Under the pieces are notes generated by a model. It worked only from the letters and a program-made list of their open reading frames with translations. It had not been told where the DNA came from and ran no database searches. A DNA stretch of 64,000 bases from Amycolatopsis sp. WQ 127309 (GTDB lineage Bacteria > Actinomycetota > Actinomycetes > Mycobacteriales > Pseudonocardiaceae): positions 2,542,001-2,606,000 of the forward strand of contig NZ_CP095481.1 of NCBI RefSeq assembly GCF_023023025.1. The letters run 5' to 3'. Position 1 is the stretch's first letter; each line of letters opens with the position of its first letter. Both the position numbers and the translations under genes were made by a program. Below, piece by piece: positions 49,818 to 57,598 of the stretch.

Positions 49818-50265
49818 CGCTGATCAGTTCCTCCTTCTTGGCGTCAACGAGCAACTTGGCGAGAGCCGGCAGGGCGGCTTCGATCGCAGCGCGGTCGGCG
49901 TCGTCCATCGCGATCAGGCGTTCGCGAAGGAACTCTTCGCGGGCGGTGACCATCTCGGCGTAGAAGCGACGACCCTCGTCGGTGACGTCCACGAGCACCG
50001 CCCGCCGGTCGGCGGGGTCCGGCGCGCGGGTGGCGAGCCCGAGCCGTTCGAGGCGGCTGACGACGTCGGTCATCGACGGCAGCTTCACCTGCTCGAACTC
50101 GGCCAGCGCGCTCATCCGCCGCGGCCCGCCGTTCACCAGTTCGCTCAGCACCGACCCCTGGGTGAGGGTCAGCGTCAGCTGCGGGGTCTGGCGGCGCACC
50201 TGGTGGTACAGCCGGAAGACCAGCGGCCGCAGCCGGTGGGCGAGATCGGCGATCGGGGAAGTCAC
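49807..50265 (-). CDS. MarR-family regulator of the MFS operon
   Basis: 152 aa. MarR winged helix (TQGSVLSELVNGGPRRMSALAEFEQVKLPSMTDVVSRLERLGL in outline; wing DPADRRAVLVDVT). GTG start with TAGCAT six nt upstream, so probably leaderless. The promoter is inside an inverted repeat, which fits ligand-relieved self-repression of the regulator/efflux operon. Ligand unknown. Confidence 0.92.
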   Translation of the reverse strand: MTSPIADLAHRLRPLVFRLYHQVRRQTPQLTLTLTQGSVLSELVNGGPRRMSALAEFEQVKLPSMTDVVSRLERLGLATRAPDPADRRAVLVDVTDEGRRFYAEMVTAREEFLRERLIAMDDADRAAIEAALPALAKLLVDAKKEELISDER

Positions 50266-50303
50266 TTAGCCATGCTAACAAAAATTAGTAAGGGTGGCTA
50301 AGT
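50264..50303. promoter_or_regulatory. MarR operator region
   Basis: Outer arms ACTTAGCCA (50264-50272) and TGGCTAAGT (50295-50303) enclose an inner dyad CTAA-N6-TTAG (50275-50288). The MarR -10 element TAGCAT is inside, so a bound repressor would block it; the HAD promoter starts 17 bp further on. Confidence 0.75.
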
Positions 50304-50331
50304 AAGTCGGCTCACAAGCTAGGCTCGGGGC

Positions 50332-50970
50332 ATGGACGCGGTGATCTTCGACCTCGACGGCGTACTCGTGGACTCCGAGCGGATCTGGGACGAGGTCCGC
50401 CGCGCGGTCGTCGCCGAGCACGGCGGGACCTGGCGCGAGGAGGCGACGCGCGCGCAGCAGGGGATGAGCACCCCGGAATGGGCCCGCTACCTGGTCGAAG
50501 AGCTGGGCGCGCGGCTCACGCCACCCGAGATCGCGACGATCGTCGTCAAGCGCATGGCGGCCCGGTACGCCGAGCGGCCGCCGCTGATCGACGGCGCGGT
50601 CGACGTCGTGCGGGCGGTGGCGAAGAAGTGGCCGGTGGCGATCGCCAGCTCGTCGCCGGTGATCCTGATCAAGGGCTTCCTGGACGTCACGGGCCTGCCG
50701 GTGGGCGCGGCGGTGTCATCCGAGCAGGTCGGCGCGGGCAAGCCGGCCCCGGACGTGTACCTGCGGGCAGCGGAGCTGCTGGGGGTGGCGCCGGCGGAGT
50801 GCGCGGCCGTCGAGGACACGACGAACGGGTTGCGGTCGGCGTTGGCCGCGGGGATGGCGGTTTACGCGGTGCCGAACCCGCACTTCCCGCCGGACCCGGA
50901 GGTGCTGAAGCGGGCCACGGCGGTGGTGGCGACGATCACCGACTTGCCGGGTGCGCTTCTTGCGAAGTGA
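50332..50970 (+). CDS. HAD-family hydrolase (beta-phosphoglucomutase-like)
   Basis: 212 aa. Motif I DLDGVLVDSE with nucleophile Asp7 and Asp9, motif II SSS near 103, Lys in GAGKPAPDVYL, motif IV VEDTTNG. Helical cap between motifs I and II, subclass IA. Acts on a phosphorylated small molecule, not identifiable further. TAGGCT six nt before the ATG, leaderless. Its last 35 bp overlap the convergent anti-sigma gene. Confidence 0.9.
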   Translation: MDAVIFDLDGVLVDSERIWDEVRRAVVAEHGGTWREEATRAQQGMSTPEWARYLVEELGARLTPPEIATIVVKRMAARYAERPPLIDGAVDVVRAVAKKWPVAIASSSPVILIKGFLDVTGLPVGAAVSSEQVGAGKPAPDVYLRAAELLGVAPAECAAVEDTTNGLRSALAAGMAVYAVPNPHFPPDPEVLKRATAVVATITDLPGALLAK

Positions 50971-51670
50971 GGCTGTAGTCGGCTTCGTAGCGCTCGGGCG
51001 GGGAACCCTCGACCACGTCCACGAGGAAAACCCCGTGGTCGGAGACCGTCTTCTGCAGCGCTGCCGACAGATCGCCCTTCGCGTTGAAGGTCCTCAGCTG
51101 CAATACGGTCGTAGCGGTCACGAAGACCGCTTTGTCCGCGGGGAGCGGACCGCCGTTCTCCCCGACGTACCCGGCGGCGAGTTCCGTCTTGTCGTCGAGC
51201 GGTACGCAGGAGGGTGACTTCGTCCCGTACTGCGGCGCTCCGGGGACGAGCTGGTCGCCTCTGGGCACGGCGGCCACGCAGAAGCGCGCCGCGCCGGCCA
51301 CGGTGGCCGTGAACACATAGGTGGTCCACACATCGGTCTGGCCGACGAAGTTGGTGAGAATGGCCGGAGTGCCCGTCACCTGCAGCTCGGACAACGGCCG
51401 GTGCTCCGGTTTTGCCAGGACGAACGGCCGGCCGGGGCGCGCCGGCTGGACCGGCGTCGGCGCCGAGTTCAGCTGGGTGGCCAGCAGCACGCTGGTCAGC
51501 ACCACCAGCACCGCCGCAAGGGGCGCGACCAGCACCGTCAACCGGCGGCGGGCCGCTCTCGGCCTTCGCTGGCGGCGCAGCTGCTCCGCCCACGCGCCGG
51601 CGAGGTCGGGCGTGACCTCCCCGCCCTGCTCCCGCAGTGTCTCGGCCAGTTTGCGTTCGAGGTCGGTCAT
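50936..51670 (-). CDS. Anti-sigma-factor-like membrane protein
   Basis: 244 aa. A short cytoplasmic N-terminus (MTDLERKLAETLREQGGEV) resembling sigma-regulator helices, a basic stretch, one membrane segment (LTVLVAPLAAVLVVLTSVLLA, about 44-64) and an extracytoplasmic domain with two Cys. No zinc HxxxCxxC. It directly follows the sigma gene with an ATGA overlap, which is the main reason for the call. Pro/Thr-rich linker after the membrane segment. Confidence 0.75.
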   Translation of the reverse strand: MTDLERKLAETLREQGGEVTPDLAGAWAEQLRRQRRPRAARRRLTVLVAPLAAVLVVLTSVLLATQLNSAPTPVQPARPGRPFVLAKPEHRPLSELQVTGTPAILTNFVGQTDVWTTYVFTATVAGAARFCVAAVPRGDQLVPGAPQYGTKSPSCVPLDDKTELAAGYVGENGGPLPADKAVFVTATTVLQLRTFNAKGDLSAALQKTVSDHGVFLVDVVEGSPPERYEADYSLTSQEAHPASR

Positions 51671-52197
51671 CGCTCACCTCCCAGGTCGTCCCCCAGGTGC
51701 TTGCGCAGATTCTCCATCGCGTGGTGCGTGGTCGCCTTGACCGTGCCCGGGGAGATCCCCAGCGTCTCCGCGATGCCCGCCGTGCTCAGGTCCAGCCAGT
51801 AGCGCAGCACCAGCACCTCGCGCTGCCTCCTGGACAGTTTGCCCAGAACCGCGCGGATCCGCTGGTGTTCCCAGTTGGCCACCGCCCGGACCTCCGCCGA
51901 CAGCTCGTCCGGCGGCAGCTCCTGCGGCGTCCGCCGGACCACCCGCAGGTGCCGGGTGCGCGACCGCGACATGTTCACCACGGTCGCGCGGAGGTAACCC
52001 GCCACGCGGGTGTGGTCGGTCAGGGTGTCCCAGCGCTGGTGGAGCTTGACAAAAGCCTCCTGGGCGACGTTTTCCGCGTCGTCCGCGCCGAGCAGGTGCG
52101 CGAGCCGGGTCATCTGGGCGAAGTACTCCTGGAACAGGGCGTGGAAGGTCGGCGCGCCCAGGTCCCCCGGCACGCTCTCCCCGACGCTCGCACTCAC
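51667..52197 (-). CDS. SigE-family ECF RNA polymerase sigma factor
   Basis: 176 aa. Region 2 (FQEYFAQMTRLAHLLGADDAENVAQEAFVKLHQRWDTL) and region 4 (LSRRQREVLVLRYWLDLSTAGIAETLGISPGTVKATTHHAMENLRKHL) are typical of the actinobacterial SigE/SACE family. GTG start chosen at VSASVGESV; upstream frame is open but without a good start. Likely held by the membrane anti-sigma encoded next. Confidence 0.88.
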   Translation of the reverse strand: MSASVGESVPGDLGAPTFHALFQEYFAQMTRLAHLLGADDAENVAQEAFVKLHQRWDTLTDHTRVAGYLRATVVNMSRSRTRHLRVVRRTPQELPPDELSAEVRAVANWEHQRIRAVLGKLSRRQREVLVLRYWLDLSTAGIAETLGISPGTVKATTHHAMENLRKHLGDDLGGER

Positions 52198-52245
52198 GCC
52201 ACGTTCACGCGCGCCCCACCCCACCGGTTTAGTGCACCACGCGAA

Positions 52246-52274
52246 GAAGGCCGCCACCAGCGGTGACGGCCTTC
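52246..52274 (-). terminator. Terminator of ino1
   Basis: GAAGGCCGCCACC / GGTGACGGCCTTC arms with one mismatch and a 3-nt loop, 15 bp after the ino1 stop. Confidence 0.75.
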
Positions 52275-52289
52275 GACGGGGGGACTGTT

Positions 52290-53378
52290 CTACCGCTCGA
52301 GCTCGCCGCGGATGAACTTCTCGACGGCGTCGCGCGCGGTGGAGTCGTCGTACTGCTCCGGCGGCGACTTCATGAAGTAGGAGGAGGCCGACAGGATCGG
52401 GCCACCGATGCCGCGGTCGAGCGCGATCTTCGCGGCGCGGACGGCGTCGATGATGATGCCCGCCGAGTTCGGCGAGTCCCACACCTCGAGCTTGTACTCC
52501 AGGTTCAGCGGGACGTCGCCGAAGGCGCGGCCCTCGAGCCGGACGTAGGCCCACTTGCGGTCGTCGAGCCACTGGACGTAGTCGGACGGGCCGATGTGGA
52601 TGTTGGCCTTGCCGAGGTCGCGGTCGATCTGCGAGGTGACGGACTGGGTCTTCGAGATCTTCTTCGACTCGAGGCGCTCCAGCTCCTTCATGTTCAGGAA
52701 GTCCATGTTCCCGCCCACGTTGAGCTGCATCGTCCGGTCGAGCTGGACGCCGCGGTCCTCGAACAGCTTCGCCAGCACGCGGTGCGTGATGGTGGCGCCG
52801 ACCTGGGACTTGATGTCGTCACCGACGATCGGGACGCCGGCGTCGGTGAACTTCTTCGCCCACTCCGGGTCGGAGGCGATGAACACCGGCAGCGCGTTGA
52901 CGAAGGCGACGCCCGCGTCGATGCAGGCCTGCGCGTAGAACTTGTCGGCCACCTCGGAGCCCACCGGCAGGTACGACACGAGCACGTCGACCTTCGCTTC
53001 GCGCAGCGCGGCGACGATGTCGACCGGGGTCTCGTCGGACTCCTCGATCGTCTCGCGGTAGAAGCGGCCGAGGCCGTCGTGCGTGTGACCGCGCTGGACG
53101 GTGACGCCGAGCGGCGGCACGTCGGCGATCTTGATGGTGTTGTTCTCGGACGCGAAGATCGCCTCCGACAGGTCGCGGCTGACCTTCTTGGCGTCCACGT
53201 CGAACGCGGCGACGAAGTCGATGTCGCGGACGTGGTAGCCGCCGAAGTCGACGTGCATCAGACCGGGGACGCGGGTGGCCGGGTCCGCGTCGCGGTAGTA
53301 CTGGACACCCTGGACCAGCGACGCCGCGCAGTTGCCGACGCCCACGATGGCCACCCGTACGCGGCGGTTCTCGCCCAT
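52290..53378 (-). CDS. ino1: Inositol-3-phosphate synthase
   Basis: 362 aa. NAD-binding [13 protein letters not shown], then [21 protein letters not shown] and [21 protein letters not shown], all hallmarks of actinobacterial Ino1. It turns glucose-6-phosphate into 1L-myo-inositol-1-phosphate, the precursor of phosphatidylinositol, mycothiol and PIMs. GGAGAAA precedes the ATG. It lies 68 bp after padR on the same strand, as in mycobacteria (Rv0046c-Rv0047c), so PadR may regulate it. Confidence 0.96.
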   Translation of the reverse strand: MGENRRVRVAIVGVGNCAASLVQGVQYYRDADPATRVPGLMHVDFGGYHVRDIDFVAAFDVDAKKVSRDLSEAIFASENNTIKIADVPPLGVTVQRGHTHDGLGRFYRETIEESDETPVDIVAALREAKVDVLVSYLPVGSEVADKFYAQACIDAGVAFVNALPVFIASDPEWAKKFTDAGVPIVGDDIKSQVGATITHRVLAKLFEDRGVQLDRTMQLNVGGNMDFLNMKELERLESKKISKTQSVTSQIDRDLGKANIHIGPSDYVQWLDDRKWAYVRLEGRAFGDVPLNLEYKLEVWDSPNSAGIIIDAVRAAKIALDRGIGGPILSASSYFMKSPPEQYDDSTARDAVEKFIRGELER

Positions 53379-53446
53379 GGGGGTTTCTCCTTCAATCCGT
53401 GTCTGTTCAGTAGGTCTGCCGCTACGCTGCGGCGCGGCCGCCCGGC

Positions 53447-54001
53447 TCAGGTCTCGGGACCTTGCCGCTCGGCTTGTTCGTGTTGTTCGTGCGCGATGAG
53501 CTCGTTGAGCCAGCGCACCTCCCGCTCGCTGGTCTCCAGGCCCAGCCGGTGCAGCTCGCGGGTGTAGCGATCGATCCTCTCCTCGGTCCTGGCCAGCGCG
53601 GCGCGCAAACCTTCGCGGCGCTCTTCGACGCGCCGCCGCCGGCCTTCGAGGATCCGCATCCGCACGTCGGCCGGGGTCCGCGAGAAGAAGGCCAGGTGCA
53701 CGCCGAACCCCTCGTCGTCCCAGGTCTGCGGCCCGGCGTCGCCGAGCAGCTCACTGAAGCGCTCCTTGCCCTCCGCGGTGAGCTTGTAGACCCGCTTGCC
53801 TCGCCTCGACCACGCTCGGTCGTCGGCTTCGTCGAGCTCTTCGACCAGGTACCCGGCCCGCAGCAGCCGCCGCAGGGTCGGGTACAGCGAGCCGTACGAG
53901 AACGTCCGGAGCGTGCCGAGCGTGTCGTGCAGCCGCTTGCGCAGCACGTACCCGTGCATGGGCGCTTCGTGCAGAAGACCCAGGATCGCGAACTCCAGCA
54001 C
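53447..54001 (-). CDS. PadR-family regulator upstream of ino1
   Basis: 184 aa from a GTG behind GGAAGGGGG. N-terminal PadR winged helix ([45 protein letters not shown], wing [14 protein letters not shown]) and a C-terminal dimer helix bundle of the Vir_act_alpha_C type. Orthologous by position to M. tuberculosis Rv0047c. A nested dyad upstream may be its operator. Confidence 0.92.
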   Translation of the reverse strand: MLEFAILGLLHEAPMHGYVLRKRLHDTLGTLRTFSYGSLYPTLRRLLRAGYLVEELDEADDRAWSRRGKRVYKLTAEGKERFSELLGDAGPQTWDDEGFGVHLAFFSRTPADVRMRILEGRRRRVEERREGLRAALARTEERIDRYTRELHRLGLETSEREVRWLNELIAHEQHEQAERQGPET

Positions 54002-54076
54002 ACCGCACCCCCTTCCGGGAACAAACCTCGGCGATCCGCGTTGCTCCGAATGATCGCCTCGGTTCAACCTACCCAG

Positions 54077-54106
54077 CCACTATATCGCCCCGATACATCG
54101 AAGTGG
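54077..54106. promoter_or_regulatory. Nested dyad upstream of padR-ino1
   Basis: TATCG-CCC-CGATA (54083-54095) is enclosed by CCACT (54077-54081) and AGTGG (54102-54106). On the minus strand TATAGT overlaps the dyad and could be the padR -10 element, so PadR self-control is likely. Confidence 0.5.
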
Positions 54107-54246
54107 CGAAGCCAACAGGCGAGATCAGCAGATCGTGGGCGAAAGTCACCGGAGAGTTATCGAACGTCCGGCGTGTCCCCACCGGTCGCGAGAGAGGTCA
54201 CGCTAGGGGGCGTGGACCACACAGGAAGAGCCCGTACTCTGTCCTG

Positions 54247-54645
54247 GTGATTAACCAGCGGCAGGTCGTGGACTTCGCCTTGCAGCGCCGTGCGCTGCTG
54301 GCCGAAGTCCGCTCCGGGCGCGTCGGCAGCCACGAGGCCTGCGACGCGAGCCCGTACCTGCTGCGGGCGGCGAAGTTCCACGGCCGGGCCGGTGACCAGC
54401 CCTGCCCGATCTGCCGCCAGGAACCGTTGACCCTGGTGTCCTGGGTCTACGGTGACGAACTCAAGCACGTCGCGGGCTCGGCGAGGACCCCCGAAGAGCT
54501 GGCCAGGATGGCCGGCTCGTTCGCCGAGTTCACCGTGTACGACGTCGAGGTGTGCCGGGCGTGCCACTGGAACCACCTGGTCCGGTCGTACGTCCTCGGC
54601 ACGGGGGAGCCGGCCGACGGTCCGCGAAGGACCGCGGGCCGGTGA
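54247..54645 (+). CDS. DUF5318 zinc-ribbon protein (Rv0049-like)
   Basis: 132 aa. Two CxxC pairs, Cys53/Cys56 (CPIC) and Cys103/Cys106 (CRAC), make a zinc ribbon. The start VINQRQVVDFALQRRALL and the VWYGDELKH-like centre match the DUF5318 family, Rv0049 in M. tuberculosis, which sits between padR and ponA1. Function unknown; the strict linkage to ponA suggests an envelope-growth role. TACTCT six nt before the GTG, leaderless. Confidence 0.88.
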   Translation: MINQRQVVDFALQRRALLAEVRSGRVGSHEACDASPYLLRAAKFHGRAGDQPCPICRQEPLTLVSWVYGDELKHVAGSARTPEELARMAGSFAEFTVYDVEVCRACHWNHLVRSYVLGTGEPADGPRRTAGR

Positions 54646-54712
54646 GCTGCATCACTACCGCTGAAGAGCGCAGAACGGCGCACTACCGGGCGCCGGTCTG
54701 GGAGGCCCATTC

Positions 54713-57457
54713 GTGAACGACGATCGCAACCGCTCCTGGCCCGGCCAGGAGCCAGATGCACCTCGCCGTGCCCAGTCAGGCCCGTGGCCGGGGGAAGACC
54801 CCGGACCGGCCTGGCCCGGCGAAGAAGCCCCCCGGCGACCCCAGCGCGGCACGCCGCCGCGCGGTGTCCCCAGCGGCCGTGGCGCCGCGCCCGAGTGGCC
54901 GGCCGGCGACGAAGGCGGTCCCCAGTGGCCCGCCGACGAACCCGCGCGCCGTCCGCAGCGACCCCGGCAGCAGGGCATGCCGGCGCGCCGGCCGGTCCCG
55001 CCGCCGCCCGGCCAGCGGCCGCAGCAGGGTCCGCCCGGGTCGCCGCCGCAGGGCTTCCGCCAGCCACCGCCCGGCCGCCGTCCGGTGCCGCCGCCCGGGC
55101 GCGAGCCGGACCTGATCACCCACCACGCGCACAACGGCACCGACGACATCGGCCGCGACCCGTACGACGACGGCTACGAAGACGCCGCCTTCAACGAGTA
55201 CGCGGACGACGTCGAGCCCCAGGAAGAGCTCGACGAAAAGGGCAAGAGGGTCCTGACGCCGGCGCAGAAGAAGAAGCGCCGCTGGAAGATCATCCGCCGG
55301 TGCGCGTACGTCTTCTTCGGGTTGTTCGTCGTGGTGCCCGCGATCGCGTTCGTCATCACCTACTTCCTGGTCGACGTGCCGACGCCGGAGAGCATCAAGG
55401 CGCTGCAGAGCCAGCCGATCACCTATTTCGACGCCAACGGCCAGCAGCTGGGCCGCGAGCTGCCCCCGGGCGGCGACCGCCAGCTGCTGAAGCCGGGCGA
55501 GGTGCCCGAGGTCGTCAAGCACGCCGTCTACTCGGCGGAGGACGCGACGTTCGAGACCAACTCGGGCTTCGACGTCACCGGCATCCTGCGCGCGGTCTTC
55601 AACCAGGTGACCGGCGGCCAGGGTGGTGGTTCGACGATCTCCCAGCAGTACATCAAGCAGGCGACGCAGAACGACCAGCAGACGCTGACCCGCAAGTGGA
55701 CCGAGCTGGCGAAGTCGTTCAAGATGAACAACCAGCAGTCCAAGGAAGAGATCATCACTTCCTACCTGAACATCGTCTACTTCGGACGCGGGGCGAACGG
55801 CATTCAGGCGGCCGCCAAGGCCTACTTCAACAAGGACGCCAAGGACCTCAACGCCTCCGAGGCCTCCCTGCTGGCCGGCCTGATCCAGGGCCCCGGCCGC
55901 TCGGAAAACGAGGCGTACGCCCAGAAGCGGTGGGCGTACGTGATGGACCAGATGGTCGCCAACAAGTGGCTGCGCGCGGACGAACGCGCCGGCTTCCAGT
56001 ACCCGACCCCGATCCCGAAGAACTCCAACAAGGAGCAGGACTCGGGGAAGATGACCTACCAGCTCCAGCAGCGGATCAAGGACGAGCTGGCGGCCAAGGG
56101 CTACGACGAGAACAAGCTGTTCTCGACCGGCGCCAAGATCTACACCACGATCGACCCGGCGGCCCAGGCCGCGGCGGAGCAGGCGTCCCAGGAAGGCATG
56201 AAGGGCCAGACGGACGAGAACCTGCTGAACGCGCTGGTCGCGGTCAACCCGAAAACGGGCGGGGTGATCGCCTACTACGGCGGTCCGGAGCTGGTGAAGG
56301 ACGCCAGCGGCAAGGACCAGATCGCCCAGGACCGCGCCAACCAGGCCCGCAACCCGGGTTCGTCGGTGAAGGCGTTCGACCTCACGGCGTTCCTGAAGAT
56401 GGGCAAGGGCCTCGGCGAGACGTTCGACGGCTCGAACAACCGGTCGCTGGGCGGGCGTGTCGTCCGGAACGCGGGTGACAGCGCCAGCTGCGGAAAGGAC
56501 TGCACCGTCGCGAAGGCGATGGAGATCTCGGCGAACACCGTGTTCTACGACATGGTCCTGAACGTGACGAAGCCGTCGCGGGTCGCGGAAGCGGCGAAGG
56601 AAGCCGGGGTCAAGGTCGCGCCGGACGGCAAGAGCGTCCTCTACACCGACGACAACAACATCTCGCTCGGTGGTGGTGGCACGGCCGTGACGCCGGAGGA
56701 CATGGCGGCGGCGTACGCGTCGTTCGCCAGCGGCGGTGTCTACCACGAGCAGCACTTCGTCGGGAAGTTGACGAACGGGCAGGACGAGGTGGAGTTCGAC
56801 GAGAACAACATCAAGACCAACCCGGCGTTCGCCGACGACGCGTCGAAGAGCCAGCAGATCGCGGGCAACGTCACCGAGGCGCTGCAGCCGGTCATCGCGC
56901 ACTCGAACCTGAAGTGCCCCACCGGCCACGAGTGCGCCGGCAAGACCGGTACGCAGCAGTACACGGCGAAGGACAGCGACCCGGCCGCGTACAAGGACCG
57001 CAACGCGCAGACGTGGATGGTGGGTTACACGCCGTCCGTGTCGGCCGCGGTCTGGGTCGGCGGTGACGGCAACAAGCCGCTGCACGACCCGAAGAACAAG
57101 CCGATCTTCGGTGCCACCGTCGCCGGTCCGACGTGGGAAAACTTCATGAAGCTCTACCTCAAGGGCAAACCGGCGGAGAAGTTCGACAAGGTGCAGGCGA
57201 TCGGCAAGGACGTCAACGACGTGACGACCACGCAGTCGAAGCCGCCGGACACGCCGACCACCACGACGCCGCCGCCGAGCACCCCGGAGACGACCACCAG
57301 CACCGAGCCGACGGACACCGAGACGAACACGTCGACCACGAAGACGAGCCGGACGCGACCCGGCCCGCCGGGAACTCCCGATCCCGGGATCGGCAACACG
57401 TTCGGCAACGGAGGTGGTGGCGGGATCGCTGCCCCACCGGGCGCAGGCCCGGGATAG
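54713..57457 (+). CDS. Class A penicillin-binding protein 1 (PonA-like)
   Basis: 914 aa. A 195-residue Pro/Arg/Gln-rich cytoplasmic tail, a membrane anchor (about 198-220), GT51 transglycosylase with catalytic Glu276 (SAEDATF) and GGSTISQQYIKQ, then a transpeptidase with Ser550-x-x-Lys553 (GSSVK), SAN and Lys744-TGT. The tail from about 840 is Thr/Pro-rich and ends Gly-rich. It polymerises and crosslinks peptidoglycan. Position after DUF5318 matches mycobacterial ponA1. First of three tandem paralogs. A long GC hairpin follows. Confidence 0.95.
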   Translation: MNDDRNRSWPGQEPDAPRRAQSGPWPGEDPGPAWPGEEAPRRPQRGTPPRGVPSGRGAAPEWPAGDEGGPQWPADEPARRPQRPRQQGMPARRPVPPPPGQRPQQGPPGSPPQGFRQPPPGRRPVPPPGREPDLITHHAHNGTDDIGRDPYDDGYEDAAFNEYADDVEPQEELDEKGKRVLTPAQKKKRRWKIIRRCAYVFFGLFVVVPAIAFVITYFLVDVPTPESIKALQSQPITYFDANGQQLGRELPPGGDRQLLKPGEVPEVVKHAVYSAEDATFETNSGFDVTGILRAVFNQVTGGQGGGSTISQQYIKQATQNDQQTLTRKWTELAKSFKMNNQQSKEEIITSYLNIVYFGRGANGIQAAAKAYFNKDAKDLNASEASLLAGLIQGPGRSENEAYAQKRWAYVMDQMVANKWLRADERAGFQYPTPIPKNSNKEQDSGKMTYQLQQRIKDELAAKGYDENKLFSTGAKIYTTIDPAAQAAAEQASQEGMKGQTDENLLNALVAVNPKTGGVIAYYGGPELVKDASGKDQIAQDRANQARNPGSSVKAFDLTAFLKMGKGLGETFDGSNNRSLGGRVVRNAGDSASCGKDCTVAKAMEISANTVFYDMVLNVTKPSRVAEAAKEAGVKVAPDGKSVLYTDDNNISLGGGGTAVTPEDMAAAYASFASGGVYHEQHFVGKLTNGQDEVEFDENNIKTNPAFADDASKSQQIAGNVTEALQPVIAHSNLKCPTGHECAGKTGTQQYTAKDSDPAAYKDRNAQTWMVGYTPSVSAAVWVGGDGNKPLHDPKNKPIFGATVAGPTWENFMKLYLKGKPAEKFDKVQAIGKDVNDVTTTQSKPPDTPTTTTPPPSTPETTTSTEPTDTETNTSTTKTSRTRPGPPGTPDPGIGNTFGNGGGGGIAAPPGAGPG

Positions 57458-57463
57458 CCGACG

Positions 57464-57497
57464 TTCAGGGCCCTCCGCGATCGCGGAGGGCCCTGAA
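57464..57497 (+). terminator. 34-bp fully self-complementary hairpin after PBP 1
   Basis: Seventeen-base arms meet at 57480/57481 without a loop, so the whole element is one palindrome (core GGGCCCTCCGCGA). It lies 6 bp after the stop and is followed by CCGTTTCC. It should separate PBP 1 from PBP 2. Confidence 0.75.
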
Positions 57498-57598
57498 CCG
57501 TTTCCGGGGTGATCATCCGGCAACCCACGGGGTTCACGCGCGTCCCTTCCAACAGGGGTGGCGACCATTGCCGCCCACACTGACTGGAGGACTGCCCC

